64,000 bases of DNA from Bombus terrestris (taxonomy: Eukaryota > Arthropoda > Insecta > Hymenoptera > Apidae). A program made the position numbers and the translations under genes. Location of the stretch: the NCBI RefSeq assembly GCF_910591885.1, contig NW_025963549.1, positions 1,984,001 through 2,048,000 of the forward strand, read 5' to 3'. The notes beneath the pieces were generated by a model, which worked only from the letters and a program-made list of their open reading frames with translations, searched no databases and was not told where the DNA came from. Shown in pieces: positions 22,365 through 33,141 of this stretch (position 1 is its first letter; each line of letters begins with the position of its first letter).

Positions 22365-22609
22365 TGTAAAGATATAGAATGGATTCGGAAATACAAATAA
22401 TTCCCTTTATTTAGCACACAACAGTTATACATATATCTTACACTCTAAAGACCTCTAAACCCTACTCGCACGCACGCTTGTTGTCAACAGACTCTTCCAG
22501 ATACATCTAACGACTGACTCTTGTCTTTTGTCCCAACTAAGGCCTGGACGTCCTCTGACGCTTATACACACATTCACATGTACAGTATAAATGTATCATG
22601 TTCCTAGCA
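22365..22609 (-). repeat. Copia-2 5' LTR
   Basis: Reads TGCTAGGAACATG...ATCTTTACA in the minus sense. It differs from the 3' LTR at about twenty positions, so the insertion is not recent. Confidence 0.92.
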
Positions 22610-25050
22610 GAATTGTTATGCGACTGATGCATCAACATACCATGCAAGAAGAATTGGAAACTAGGACAAAAAGGAAGAACTGTGAAAGAGATACTTATAA
22701 TCATAGTAAACGACAAAAAATTCGCAGATGTTCAAGTGAATCTGACGAGGAGGATATTGATGAAAAGGTAGTTGACAATAGAAGAATACAAGTAATAACA
22801 CAAGAGTCAAACAATCTCCTCGATAACGGCAAAAGGATGATGCGAATGATGGGATATAAGGCGGTTACGACTTCGGAAATAATGATCAAGGTCGTTTAGA
22901 GCCAGTTCAAGCACCTAGACAGCATGGTCGCAGAGGCTTTGGACATCATGTTCCTGTACATGAAGATTCAGGTCTTAAATGGAATCCTGCAGAGGAAGTT
23001 ATAAAGTGTGTAAAAGATATGAAATGGTGATATGAAAAGTTGACCACAGATGATGAAATTGATTTCTGTTGTGAAGATATAGTGAAAACTGTTATCAATG
23101 CGAAAACTTTTCTTAACACTTTTTTTAAATCGTGCTACTGTTAAAATGGCGAATACAGATAGAGCATGTAACTTTATGTTTACTAACCCAAAAGGTTTGA
23201 GGGAGAATGGGCTGCTATACTTTTCAGATGTATGTGCTGGAGCAGGAGGTTTTAGTGAACATGTTCTATGGCGAAAGAAATGACGTGCTAAAGGATTTGC
23301 TCTTACATTAGAAAATGAACATGATTTCAAATTAGAAGGCTTTTATGCGGGTCCTTGTGAAACATTTCATCAATACTACGGACCAAAGGAAAGTAGTGAT
23401 GTCTTTGACCCAGATAATGAAGAGGCATTTACAAATCTTATAATGCAGCATACCCATGGCAAAGGAGTACATTTTGTGATGTCTGATTGAGGATTCTCAG
23501 TAGAACGACAAGAAAATGTACAAGAAATTCTTTCAAAACAACTGTATCTTTGTCGATGTTTAATAGCATTGATGGTTGAAAGAGAGGGTGGCGATTTTGT
23601 AACAAAATTATTCAACCTTTTTATACCCTTTAGTGATGGTTTAGTTTATTTAATGTATCGCAGCTTTGAAGAAGTTTGTATTTTTACACCAAACTCTTCT
23701 AGACCAGGAAATTCAGAACGTTACTTAATATGTAAGAAGAAACGATCTGGGGTACAAGTTGTTGTTGAATATCTGAAGCATGTTAATCGTCTGCTTTTAA
23801 ATGGTGGTGTAAATGACGACGTTTTACAACTAGTATCATATAATGAATTAAAAAGAGAGAAACAATTTGTTCAATATCTACGTGCTTCTAACAAAGATTT
23901 GGCCGGAAAACAAATAATCGACCTGTGTAAAATTGCAGCAGTTTATGCGGATAATACTCTTGTTGAGACGAAACAAGCTGATATGCGCAAACAATATCTA
24001 GAGTATTGGAAACTTCCAGATGAAACTAGGACAATCCCAAGACACATGAAACCAAAGACAAATGGAATACTCTTTTGAAAGATACTTCATTTCTTTCTAT
24101 TAATCCAGCACAATTGATGGAATTTAACATTGAAAATGCATTTTTATCACTATATGACTGGTTTTGTATGCCATGTGGTACAAAGCCAAGGTCTGATGAT
24201 GATAAGAAGCACGCTACATTTTATATAGGCGTGGGAAGGAGCAACGTATATAAATATACAAAGAATTCTTGGGTTAGTGTCGATGACATTGGCATAGAAT
24301 TACCACCAAATACACTTGTGAACGCAAAGGTTGTATATGAAATGACTAAGGAGTTTATATATCAGCAAAAAGTACTTGCATTGCATATTATAGATGCATT
24401 CTACTTAGGAGGAGTGGACATTAGCAAAAAATATTTGAGGAGCAGGTAAGCAAGTGAATCTTATTGAGATCAATAATAAACTTTTAGATTTCCAGTAATG
24501 AAATGTTTTTTCAAGGAGTACGTTCATGTGATACTAATGTATGACTGTTGTTTAATGGAAAGAGGAAGCGACGTTGTTCTGTGAAGCTTTGTGGAAACCA
24601 GCAGGAAATAACTATACTCGTATACGTGACAAAGAACTACTTCCAGTTGGTACATATATCTGTGAAAAGTTGCGAGAAACACAGCGTAAAATAAAAAATA
24701 ATTCCGATGCCTTAGTATACGAACTTCCAGAAATGACATTAGATGTTAATGGTTATAATAAGGACAAATTATATTTTATACAACAGAGTGTAATATTTTT
24801 AAGAAGCACCGGAAATCCTTGGAATCGGTATGTCAGTAAAACACATTTCATAAAGTATGTCTTTAATTGAAAAACAAACGAGAAGCTATTCGACCTTCAT
24901 AGACCAAGTTCAGCAGAAGCAAGTTTCGTTAAATCTTTTAAAGGTCGCCTTATTTGTCATTGGCCTAAGGATTCATCACTTAATATGAACAGATTTGCAA
25001 AATTTATTAAAGATAAGTGTCCGGCATACAATACGTGCTTAGAATATTAA
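22610..25050 (+). pseudogene. CMTR1: CMTR1 cap 2'-O-methyltransferase pseudogene, copy L
   Basis: Translated pieces follow CMTR1, the nuclear enzyme that methylates the ribose of the first mRNA nucleotide. In order: a Lys/Arg-Ser/Glu-rich N-terminus; a G-patch remnant (KRMMRMMGYKA ... HGRRGFGHH); VKMANTD with the catalytic Lys; the SAM loop DVCAGAGGFSEHVLW; GVHFVMSD with the catalytic Asp; EGGDFVTKLFNLF with the second Lys; SSRPGNSERYLICKK; and a C-terminal guanylyltransferase-like part ending near 25050. In-frame TGAs sit at 23028-23030, 23281-23283 and 23488-23490, with frameshifts near 22885 and 24070. The coding sequence is nearly continuous over 2.4 kb, which suggests a processed copy. 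A GTAAGC...TTTCCAG stretch (24446-24495) could be a leftover intron. It starts directly at the Copia-2 LTR. Confidence 0.9.
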
Positions 25051-25374
25051 AACTACAGGCTGTACATATATTCGTACAAGACTTGAACCGTATAGATGTC
25101 AAACAGATTAATTCCGTTAATTTGACTGTTATTTCAAATATGAAATACTTGTGATATATTTTAGTATTTAGCATTATATTTCTATAGAAATAGAAGTGTA
25201 GCGGTACATGAGTCATAGGACAAAGCAAATTACGTCGTTGTCGCCTCGAAGTACCTAGACCGCTGAGCTACAATTAATGTAAAAACAATGTCACGGCAAC
25301 CAACAATTGTCGTCAGGTAGGCAAATACGAATTCTTTCAACCCCCCCCCCAACGACTAGTATAGGTAGCCTTAA
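25051..25374. other. 3' flank of CMTR1 copy L, with poly-C tract
   Basis: Shared with 35272-35609 (inverted) and 54775-55110. It ends in a run of C (25341-25350) whose length differs between copies: 10 here, 17 G at 35298-35314, and a longer C tract at about 55069-55084. No gene seen. Confidence 0.6.
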
Positions 25375-26555
25375 CTCAAATACATCTGACGGTTACAACA
25401 ACAAAGACTCCGTTATTAGTCCACATGACCTTCGTCCTCTTCACACGCGACAACTACAGAGGTAATACCGGAAAATATAATTAATAAGATGGTCTTCTGA
25501 GTGGTTTAATTGCAATGCTATTTGAGATGAAATATACTTTTTCAAATCATATGCGGCATTTCATATAATAACTGAATGATTATAGGAAAGAATGATGACG
25601 TTAATCTGTACGATACGATTACATAGCATATTTTATAATTGTATAACAAATATTTCCCGCAGGAAGGGCTCGCTTATGTGAGCCTATGAGGGCTGGCAAA
25701 CCCACTTTCCCGAAGCCAGGGGGACCGTCGGGACAAGCGTCCCGCTTACGTGAGTCCCTATGTACTCCGCAGGGAAGGTCGTCGGGGGTGTAAGACGTTT
25801 AATTACTATTACATTCTCTCTACGTGGCCTTGGGCAGTAACGCACGATAATGATGCCGTGGATGGGACCGCCGGGATAAGTTCCCGGGTACAAAAGTACC
25901 TTGAGGCCCCCGCTTACGTGAGTCCCATCTGGAACTGCCGAGCTCGGTTAGCAGGTCGCTGGCCGACAGTCACGTGGCCGCACCTCCATACGATAGTCCC
26001 ACCAACGACTAGGTTGGTACCACGGGCGGTCGAGTTACAGCCCGGAGGCCAAGATGCTGGCAAGAGGGCCGATTTAAGGTGGAGACTCCACCGAATGGCC
26101 TTCGGCGGGTGAGCAGCGTCCCACCTGCTCCGAAACCGTACTGGTGAGACGGGAGGGCTTAGAATGTGCCCCGTTCGACCTGATACGAGCGACAGCTCCT
26201 GCAGGCTAAGCTGATCCAGCAAGCAAGGTATTGGGTGCCTTGTGCGATGGTTGGGCGTAATCTCAACCCCTATAGTCCTAGGGGGCCCGGCTACTGTGTG
26301 GAATTGTATCCGAGGAAAGCACCCGTTACCAAAAGACAATACTATTTGTATAACAAATATTTAGTGGACACAATTTGTCTTTATTTAGAATGATTAGATA
26401 ACTGCTTGTGGCAGCTGCTCCCAGAATAGAATAAGTTGCAGTACCTTAGTCTACAATCCATTACTTCCCAACATCAATATTTGACTCAGGTCTTTTATAA
26501 TGAAATATGTAGAGGACAGGGTATAAGGGAAGTTTGACCGTCAGACTTATTTGAG
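25375..26555. repeat. MITE-like hairpin element interrupted by insertion, copy L
   Basis: The two inverted termini, CTCAAATA.ATCTGACGGT (from 25375) and TGACCGTCAGACTTATTTGAG (26534-26555), are only 109 bp apart in the other copies (35163-35271 and 55111-55219). Here about 1.07 kb (about 25395-26465) lies between them, itself carrying the GC-rich insertion at 25656-26345. No transposase is encoded. Confidence 0.7.
25656..26345. mobile_element. GC-rich 690-bp insertion with 17-bp target duplication
   Basis: TTGTATAACAAATATTT occurs on both sides (25639-25655 and 26346-26362), a 17-bp direct repeat expected of target-primed insertion by a LINE or SINE. The insert is strikingly GC-rich against its AT-rich surroundings. 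It holds three related motifs of the form CGCTTAcGTGAGtCC (about 25670, 25742 and 25910). There is no poly(A), LTR or terminal inverted repeat. The minus-strand open frame at 25914-26339 has no recognised domain. Family unknown. Confidence 0.6.
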
Positions 26556-27470
26556 GTTATCGATTGTCGTCGTAATCGTCGAATTGACTTAAAATAATAA
26601 AGTAAGGTACAGCCTATGGGCCCTTAGTCGTAGATATAATGTGTAAAAATATTCCATAAATGTTCGTCACGAAATTCAGCAGATCGCTCGTTGATACTCG
26701 TAGGTATTCGAAGATACTTTACTCTTTGGGTTGCCTCGGTTTATTTATACTGGTCGGGGCAGAAGTCGGAAGATTCAAAATCGTCTTTCTTCGAAGTAGC
26801 GGCAACATTTTTATGCTCCGAGTGTATTTACTTGTATCCTTACGATCCTGATACTCCGAGGCAAAGTAACAATAGGATTTGAATTTCCCTCTGGCTCATA
26901 TGCCCCAACAAATTTTTATAGTTTGTGCTCATGAATAAGTACTTATGAACTATCTAAAAAATATAATAAGCTGAAGTACTGTAGGAAAGTAATTTACAGT
27001 GCTACTAGGTTTGGTTACATATTTCAATATCGTTCACGCCATCGCAAAAGCTAGTATGACGCTGCGTCGGCGTATATGCACACGGGGAGGTGATGGGCGA
27101 GGCGAGGATGATAGCCTCCCGCGAAGTAGGGCCTGGCCCTGAAGGAGTCCCGCGACGGGTATGAGGGGAGATGATGCGGGTCATGGCACCTAGACTGCGA
27201 CACTTATTTACATCGTGTTCGAAGGAGGGTGCCAACCCTCGGATATGGCGCACGGCGAGGCTGGTATTGCTTCGGAAGAAGGGACGACCAGCCCTTGTAT
27301 CGTCCGGTATGCCTATAGGATGAAGTGTGCAATTTCTTCCAAAGAATCATTGCCAGAATAATTGTACTGTTCTCAGTCGAAAATGTTCGTGAGATGTCAA
27401 CAACGACTTTTGGCATCAATGACATAGTATAGTGATAACTACACTATGAGCTAGGGCCATCTATAGGCAA
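26556..27470. other. Unidentified single-copy-like sequence shared with 55220-56150
   Basis: Follows the hairpin element in two of the three copies. The right arm keeps only the first part, to 35039. Short open frames exist (for example 27005-27253) but none has a recognisable domain or looks selected. Nothing further seen. Confidence 0.5.
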
Positions 27471-27479
27471 ATTCCGGTT

Positions 27480-30285
27480 TCATATTTATAGACCTGATAC
27501 GCTCGATTTGACAGGGATCAGTGCGGACATAGCGCCAATTGTCTAGTGTGCGCTGAATTGGGCAAGAAATCTGGAGTACCGGGCACATCGAATACTCGGC
27601 ATGTCTGCAACAGCAAAGGAAGTACGGGGATTTGACCATTTGATTCTGAATATGGAAACCTGCAATGTCGCCGTATTTGACACGGCCGGGGATGTCATAG
27701 ATGACATAGAGCAAACCGGCTGGAGTATGCTGTATTTGGCAGCAAATGTGCAGTATTACGTGCATCCTATTGTCGACATACCTACAATGGATACGGAGAT
27801 ACTTTCACTTGAATAACTAGGCTTGAATATGCAAAACTACAAATACGCTGAATTTGACTCGTTCCGTATTTAACATGGCTTAAACAAGATGAAGCGCCCA
27901 GTGTATGGCAGTCGATGTGGAATATAGCGCGCATCGTTTTGACGACATTTCTGCAATAGAAACTGAGTCACGTCGATCTGAATATTGAACCCTGATCATG
28001 CATTTCTGCATTTACGCTTGATTTCACAGGGTCCGGATTTGACATAGCGCAAACCAGATGACGTGAGCTGTATTTAATAGCAACTACGGAATATAAAGCG
28101 CATCGAATTTTCCACATATCTGCAATCGAAACGGAGATTCGTTGATTTGATTATTTAGGTGTGATAATGCAAAACTGCAATTACGCTGGATTTGTCAGTG
28201 ATCGGAGATGACATAGTTTAAATCGAATGATGTGCACTGTATTGGCAGCAAATGTGAAGTATAACCTGATTCGAATTGTCGGCACATCTGTAACAGAATC
28301 GTAGATACGTTGATTTGAATATTCATGCACGAATTTGCAAAACTGCAATTACGCAGGTTTGACACGGGCCAGAGTTGACATAGCGCCAGCCCACTAATGT
28401 GCGCTGTATTTGGCAGCAAATATGGAGTGGATGTCGGCACATATGCTATAGAGGCGGAGACACATTGATCTGAACGTTTATTCCTGAGTATGCAAAACTA
28501 CAATTACGCTGCACTTCACAGGGTCCAGAATCGACATAGCCAAAGCGGCTGATGTGTGCTGTATTTGGCAACAATTTTGGCGTATAACACGCTTTACGTT
28601 GTCGGCATATCTGCAACGGAAGCGGAGATACGTTGATGAGAATATTTCAGCCTAAATATGCAAAGCTGAAACTACGTTGGATTTATCGGAGACCAGAGAT
28701 GACATAGCTCAAAGCAGCTGATGTGGGCTGTATTTGGCAGCAACTGTGGAGTATAAGATGCACCGAGTTCTCAGCATGTGTGCTATAAAAGAGCAGAAAA
28801 GTTGATTCAAATATCTGAGACCGAATATGTAAAACAGCAATTAAGCTGGATGTACAAGGTCCAGAGTTGACACAGCGCAAACCAGTTAATACGCCCTGTA
28901 TTCGGCAGCAAATGTGGAGTATAACGCGTATCGAATTGTCGGCATATCAGCAACAGATGCGGTGATAGGTCGGTTTGAATGCATAATACTGAATATACAA
29001 AACTGAAAATACGCTGGATCTGGCTAGGTCTAGATTTTGCATAGATCAAACCGGATTGTGTTCACTGTATCTGGCAGCAAATGTGGAGTGTAGCGTGCAT
29101 CGTATTTCCGACATACATAATATGTATACAGCTAATAACAGCGCAATGTTTTCTAATGGAGGATTCAGCCTATGTAAGCAAAACTGCAATTACATTGGAT
29201 TTCACAGGATACACAGATGACATAGCACAAACCCTCCGATGTGTGATAAATTTGGGAGCCAATGTGGAGTATAACACACATAAATTCATCGTCATATCTG
29301 CATTAGAATCAGAGATACGTAGATTTGAATATTTAAGCCTGAATATGCAAAACTGCATATTCGCTGGATTTCACACGGTCCAGAGTTAACTTAGCGCCAG
29401 CCCAGTGATGTGCGCTCTATTTGGCAGCAAATGTGGAGCTACCGCGCATAGCATTTTCGACATATATTCAATACCAGTGCGGCTACGTTCTAACGAGTAA
29501 TTCAGCCTTAACATGCAAATCCGCAATTACATTGGCTTTTACAGCGTTCACAGTTGAAAAGTCGCATCCCGGATGATGCGCGCTGTATTTGGTAGTAAAT
29601 GTGGAATACAACTTCCATAGTATTGTCGACATATCTGTAATAGGAACGAAGATACCTTCATTTGAATATTTAAGCCTGAATATGCAAATTTGCAATTACA
29701 CAGAATTTCATCGGGTCCAGAGTTGACGTGGCACAAACCGGCTGATGTGGCAGCATATGTGCAGTATTATACGCATCGAATGGTCATCATTTGAGCTCTT
29801 GAGGCGGAGATACGTGGATTTCAATATTTTAGACTGAGTATGCAAAACTACAAATACGCTGGATTTGGCACGGTCCAGAATTGACATTGCGCAAACTGGC
29901 AGATATGCGCTGTATAGGTTTACTTGAACATTTAGGCATGAATATGCGAAACTACAATCATGCCGGCTTTGACTGAAACCAGAGAGGACATAACGGAAAC
30001 AGGCTGGTGTGCGCTGCATTTGGCAAGAAATGTGGGGTACAAGTCACATCGAATTCTCGACATATTTGCCACAATAACTGAGATACGTTGATTTGATTAT
30101 TCGTGCATCAGTATCCAAAATTGCAATTGCGCTGGATTTAACAATGGTCAGAATCGACATAGCGCAAACCGGCTGATGAGTAATATATTTGGCATTACGA
30201 CGCTAACTCGAATTGTGGACATATCTGCAACGGAATCGGAAATAGCTTGATTTGAATATTTAATCCTGAAAATGGAAAGCGCTAA
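27480..30285 (+). repeat. 168-bp satellite array, spacer part 1
   Basis: About sixteen monomers. The equivalent 'gagat(a/t)c(g/a)tt' site falls at about 28142, 28310, 28465, 28633 and 28801, intervals of 168, 155, 168 and 168 bp. Direct counterpart of 56160-59205, but whole monomers differ: the second array has about four extra near 56480-57170, and this one has extra ones around 28440-28890. That is the mark of unequal exchange. Confidence 0.93.
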
Positions 30286-30660
30286 CAACTCTACTCTCAG
30301 CAACGCTGACACCTCTCACAACTCGACAACGCTAACAACTCCACTCTCAACAACGCTAACAACTCTCGCAACTCGACAGCGCTAACAACTCTACTCTTCG
30401 TCTCCTCGATTAACTCTGACCTCTCGACTCACTCTTATTTCTCGATCAACCGCTCAACGCTTCTCGATCAGCCAATCTTTAAAGTTAAATCGTCCCCTAC
30501 CATTAGCGTTAGTTTTTCCAACTCTCTAAGCCCATTCTGTTAACGCTCAGCAAGTACGAGGTGACTTTAGTCATATAGGCTTTCTCCCCGATGTAAAGTA
30601 ACAACCGAAGGACATTCGACATTGTTTTTATCGACTTCTAATGAGGCTTTTTCCTCACGA
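30286..30660 (+). repeat. Degenerate CTAACAACTC minisatellite and unique interval
   Basis: 30286-30400 is built from short irregular units such as 'aacgctaacaactctactctc' and 'acaactcgacaacgctaac'. 30400-30660 is a unique interval. The counterpart at 59200-59565 has fewer units. No gene seen. Confidence 0.75.
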
Positions 30661-31700
30661 TACTACAATATGTTGACTTGAATATTTAAGCCTGAATATG
30701 CAAAACTGCAAATGCCCTGAGGTTGGCTGCGTCCACACGTTACATAACTCGAACCAGATAATATGCACTGTATTTGGCAGCGAATATGGAGTATAACGCT
30801 TTTCGTGCTGTCGGCATATTTGCAATGCAAACGGCTATACGGTGATTTCAATAGTTAAGCATGAATATGCAAAACAGCAATTTCGCTCGATTTGACAGAG
30901 CCCGGAGTTGACATAGTACAAACCTGCTGATGTGTGCTGCATGTGACATCAGATGTGAAATGTAACGGACATCGAATTGTAGCCATATGTGCAATAAAAA
31001 CGGAGATACATTCATTTGAATATTTTAACCTGAATATGCAAAACAACAATTACGCTGGATTTGACAGGGACCAGAGTTGACATAGCGCAAACCAGCTGAC
31101 ATGCAGTGCACATGACAGCAAATGTGACATATAACGCGCGTCGAATTTTTCGAAAATGTTCCTTAGAAACGGACATACCATGATTTGAATATCTACGAAT
31201 GCAAACGCAATTCTACAATTGCGATGGATGTTTCAAGGACCAGATCTGATATAGCTGTAACCAGCTAATGTGCGGTGTATCTGAGTGCAAATATGACGTG
31301 TAACGCGCTATTTATAGTCGAAATATATGCAATAGAAGCGGAGATACGTTTTTGTGAATATGTAAGCCTGAATATGCGCAACAGCAATTACGCTGTGTTT
31401 GACAGAGATCAGAGTTGACCGCAAACTTGCTGATGTGCGCTGGTTATGACATGGGATATGAAATATAACGGGCATCGCATTGTAGCCATTTGCGCTATAG
31501 AAACGGAGATACATTCATTTGAATATTTTAACCTCAATATGCAAAACTACAATTACGCTTGATATGTCAAGTACCAGAGACGATATAGTAGCTCCAGCCA
31601 GCTGAAGTGCGCTGTATTTGGCAGTCAATGAGGAGTATATCTCGCACCTAATCGACGACAAATCTGCAATTGCAGCGATGATACGTTTTATTTAATATTC
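30660..31700 (+). repeat. 168-bp satellite array, spacer part 2
   Basis: About six monomers up to the edge of the F-box unit. About 600 bp (near 30960-31560) has no counterpart in the second copy (59565-60100), again consistent with gain or loss of whole monomers. Confidence 0.9.
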
Positions 31701-31864
31701 AATAATGGGCCTATTACGATACAGATAGTATTATCGTGACTGAAACACATTGCCGTTTCAGTAAAACCATTTTATTTCAAGCTTCACTCTACAGTTCTGA
31801 ATCCGGACCAGACCGTTTCAAGTTCTCGCAAGAGCAAGCAGTCAAATTAAGGTACTTACACGAG

Positions 31865-32302
31865 TTAGAGTCTAATACATTTTATTGGTCCAACATCGAT
31901 GGGGCGATCTCGCATCGAAATTTTCGGAGGACGGCGTAACCTTCCAACGACGACCGCCGTACGAGCAGCGGATAAGCTTATTTCGTGCCTTAGGCTGCCC
32001 TCACCACGTCCTCTACTTCTTGATTCTTGGTTGGTAGCTTTAGCGGCTGCAGGTCCGAGAAATTGCATCTTGACCCGCTTTCTCGTATGTCTCATGTGAC
32101 GTCTCGCTTTCCGCCGTGGACACTTGTCGGATCTACATACGTTGTACGATTTGCGCGATACAAGTGCGGCACTCTGCAGGGACGAGGGATCCAATTTTCG
32201 AAGTATCAAGTGCGAAACCTCCAGTGGTAGTTCGGAAATGATATCTACCTTACCTGGCACGAACAAACCAACGACGCGTAGTAGAGATCTAAAAAACTCC
32301 AT
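31865..32302 (-). CDS. Small F-box protein, copy 2
   Basis: Same 145-residue protein as copy 1, fully open. In the F-box the conserved aromatic pair is changed: VSRKSYNV instead of VSRKWFNV, through two adjacent codon changes. Nearby KCPRRKARR replaces KCLRRKVRR. Loss of the F-box Trp could weaken SKP1 binding, so this copy may be open but impaired. Other differences are Gly in VPGKVD, Ser in EGSLRH and Arg in RLRRPP. Silent differences are also present. It lies between the satellite array and Gypsy-1, the same place copy 4 occupies. The start is supported by its own TATA box and initiator. Confidence 0.65.
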   Translation of the reverse strand: MEFFRSLLRVVGLFVPGKVDIISELPLEVSHLILRKLDPSSLQSAALVSRKSYNVCRSDKCPRRKARRHMRHTRKRVKMQFLGPAAAKATNQESRSRGRGEGSLRHEISLSAARTAVVVGRLRRPPKISMRDRPIDVGPIKCIRL

Positions 32303-32328
32303 GTTGCTTCTACTGTTGCGCGAGCACG

Positions 32329-32362
32329 ACTGACGGTCTGGCTAAGAGTGGAGGCTTATATA
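32329..32362 (-). promoter_or_regulatory. F-box copy 2 core promoter
   Basis: TATATAAG (32355-32362, minus sense) about 30 bp upstream of the TCAGT initiator (32329-32333), as in the other copies. Confidence 0.6.
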
Positions 32363-32566
32363 AGTGCTGTTCGTCACGGTGCACTGCGAGTTCCGGCTCC
32401 GGTGAGAGTCCAGGACAGTCAGAATCGATCGCATGTGCATGTATCTTCATATAGATCGGGTTCACATTATGATTAGTGTTAGATGCGTGCAACGAATCTT
32501 TATTTGGATTAGACGTTGTTGTTATGCAATAGAACAGATATTCACTAGTGCGAATTTGATTTGAGG

Positions 32567-33092
32567 TGTATGGTAAGGATTTAGGTTTAAAAGCGCAAGA
32601 GTATATTTAACTATGTAGTTTATTAAAATATACCCTACGTGTACACTAGTCGTATAATACACTTGTTGTCTTGATTCGTGATTACGAATAGATGGGCGCA
32701 AAGAAGTATCGACTTAGCTGCTACTGCTCGTGTCACTCGATAAAAAAGAATGCCTCGCTACCCTGCTCGCTATATTCATATGCGTTGGAGTTGACAAAAG
32801 GCGTTGGGATTTGAATTTTGAAGATGTTCTCGAAAAATGGCAACTGACGCTGAACTCTCGACCTTGTTTACAAATGTTGAATTTTCGGGTAGTTGACTCG
32901 AGGGCATGTGATCACGACAAAATCTACGGATTTTGATTAACCTTCGGTAACCGCCTAAGGTTGTCGGATCTATAATAAATTCATCTTTCAGTAAACACAA
33001 TTTTTTGTGTAGCGGGTTTACTAGACCGAAACCGTTATGAATTTTACCTACGAGTGCCGCTACAGTACCCGCCTGCCAGTGTTAACGTTACA
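32567..33092 (-). repeat. Gypsy-1 3' LTR, spacer copy
   Basis: 526 bp reading TGTAACGTTAAC...CCATACA in the minus sense. The sequence before it is AAAAAGG, a short polypurine tract, and the pol stop lies about 50 bp further upstream. The second copy is 61350-61874. Sequence beyond 32566 rejoins the F-box upstream region, so the element inserted there. The 5' half of the element is missing at 35030. Confidence 0.75.
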
Positions 33093-33141
33093 CCTTTTTA
33101 TGTTTGTTTACGTATGTTAGCGCGGTGCCCTTGCTAACCGC

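Larger units (their letters stand above)
17568..22609 (-). mobile_element. Copia-2, complete LTR retrotransposon (dead), left arm only
   Basis: Two 245-bp LTRs (17568-17812 and 22365-22609) bound gag, protease, integrase, RT and RNase H in Ty1/Copia order on the minus strand. Flanks are GTATT (17563-17567) and GAATT (22610-22614), a 5-bp duplication with one mismatch. A second solo LTR is nested at 21023-21405. Several nonsense codons and one or more frameshifts interrupt the polyprotein. In the other two copies of this locus only a solo LTR remains. Confidence 0.93.
10573..26680 (+). repeat. Left arm of the large inverted duplication
   Basis: Order of blocks here: unit P, satellite, F-box copy 1, unit Q, Gypsy-2, solo LTR, Copia-2, CMTR1 pseudogene, hairpin element. 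The same blocks occur in reverse order and orientation at 35039-51062. Corresponding ends read directly are 10573 with 51062 and 26680 with 35039. Private to this arm: the Copia-2 internal region, about 1.07 kb inside the hairpin (25395-26465), and a 72-bp tandem duplication at 11115. Confidence 0.9.

Noticed and set aside
23028..23490. TGA codons in CMTR1 read as recoded Trp or Sec
   Set aside because: One TGA is at a Gly position of the family, frameshifts are also present, and all copies share the lesions; ordinary decay explains it.
24060..24080. Independent one-base deletions in CMTR1 copies L and M/R at the same codon
   Set aside because: On counting bases the copies have equal length here (AAATGG against AAATTG); it is a substitution on top of a shared frameshift.
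25251..25273. tRNA-like A-box (reverse complement of gtacctagaccgctgagctac) in the CMTR1 3' flank, also near 35390 and 54975
   Set aside because: No B-box at a suitable distance and no cloverleaf could be drawn; a chance or very degenerate SINE head at best.
25914..26339. 141-codon minus-strand open frame in the GC-rich insertion
   Set aside because: GC-rich DNA yields long frames by chance; Pro/Arg/Ser-rich, no domain, no start context.
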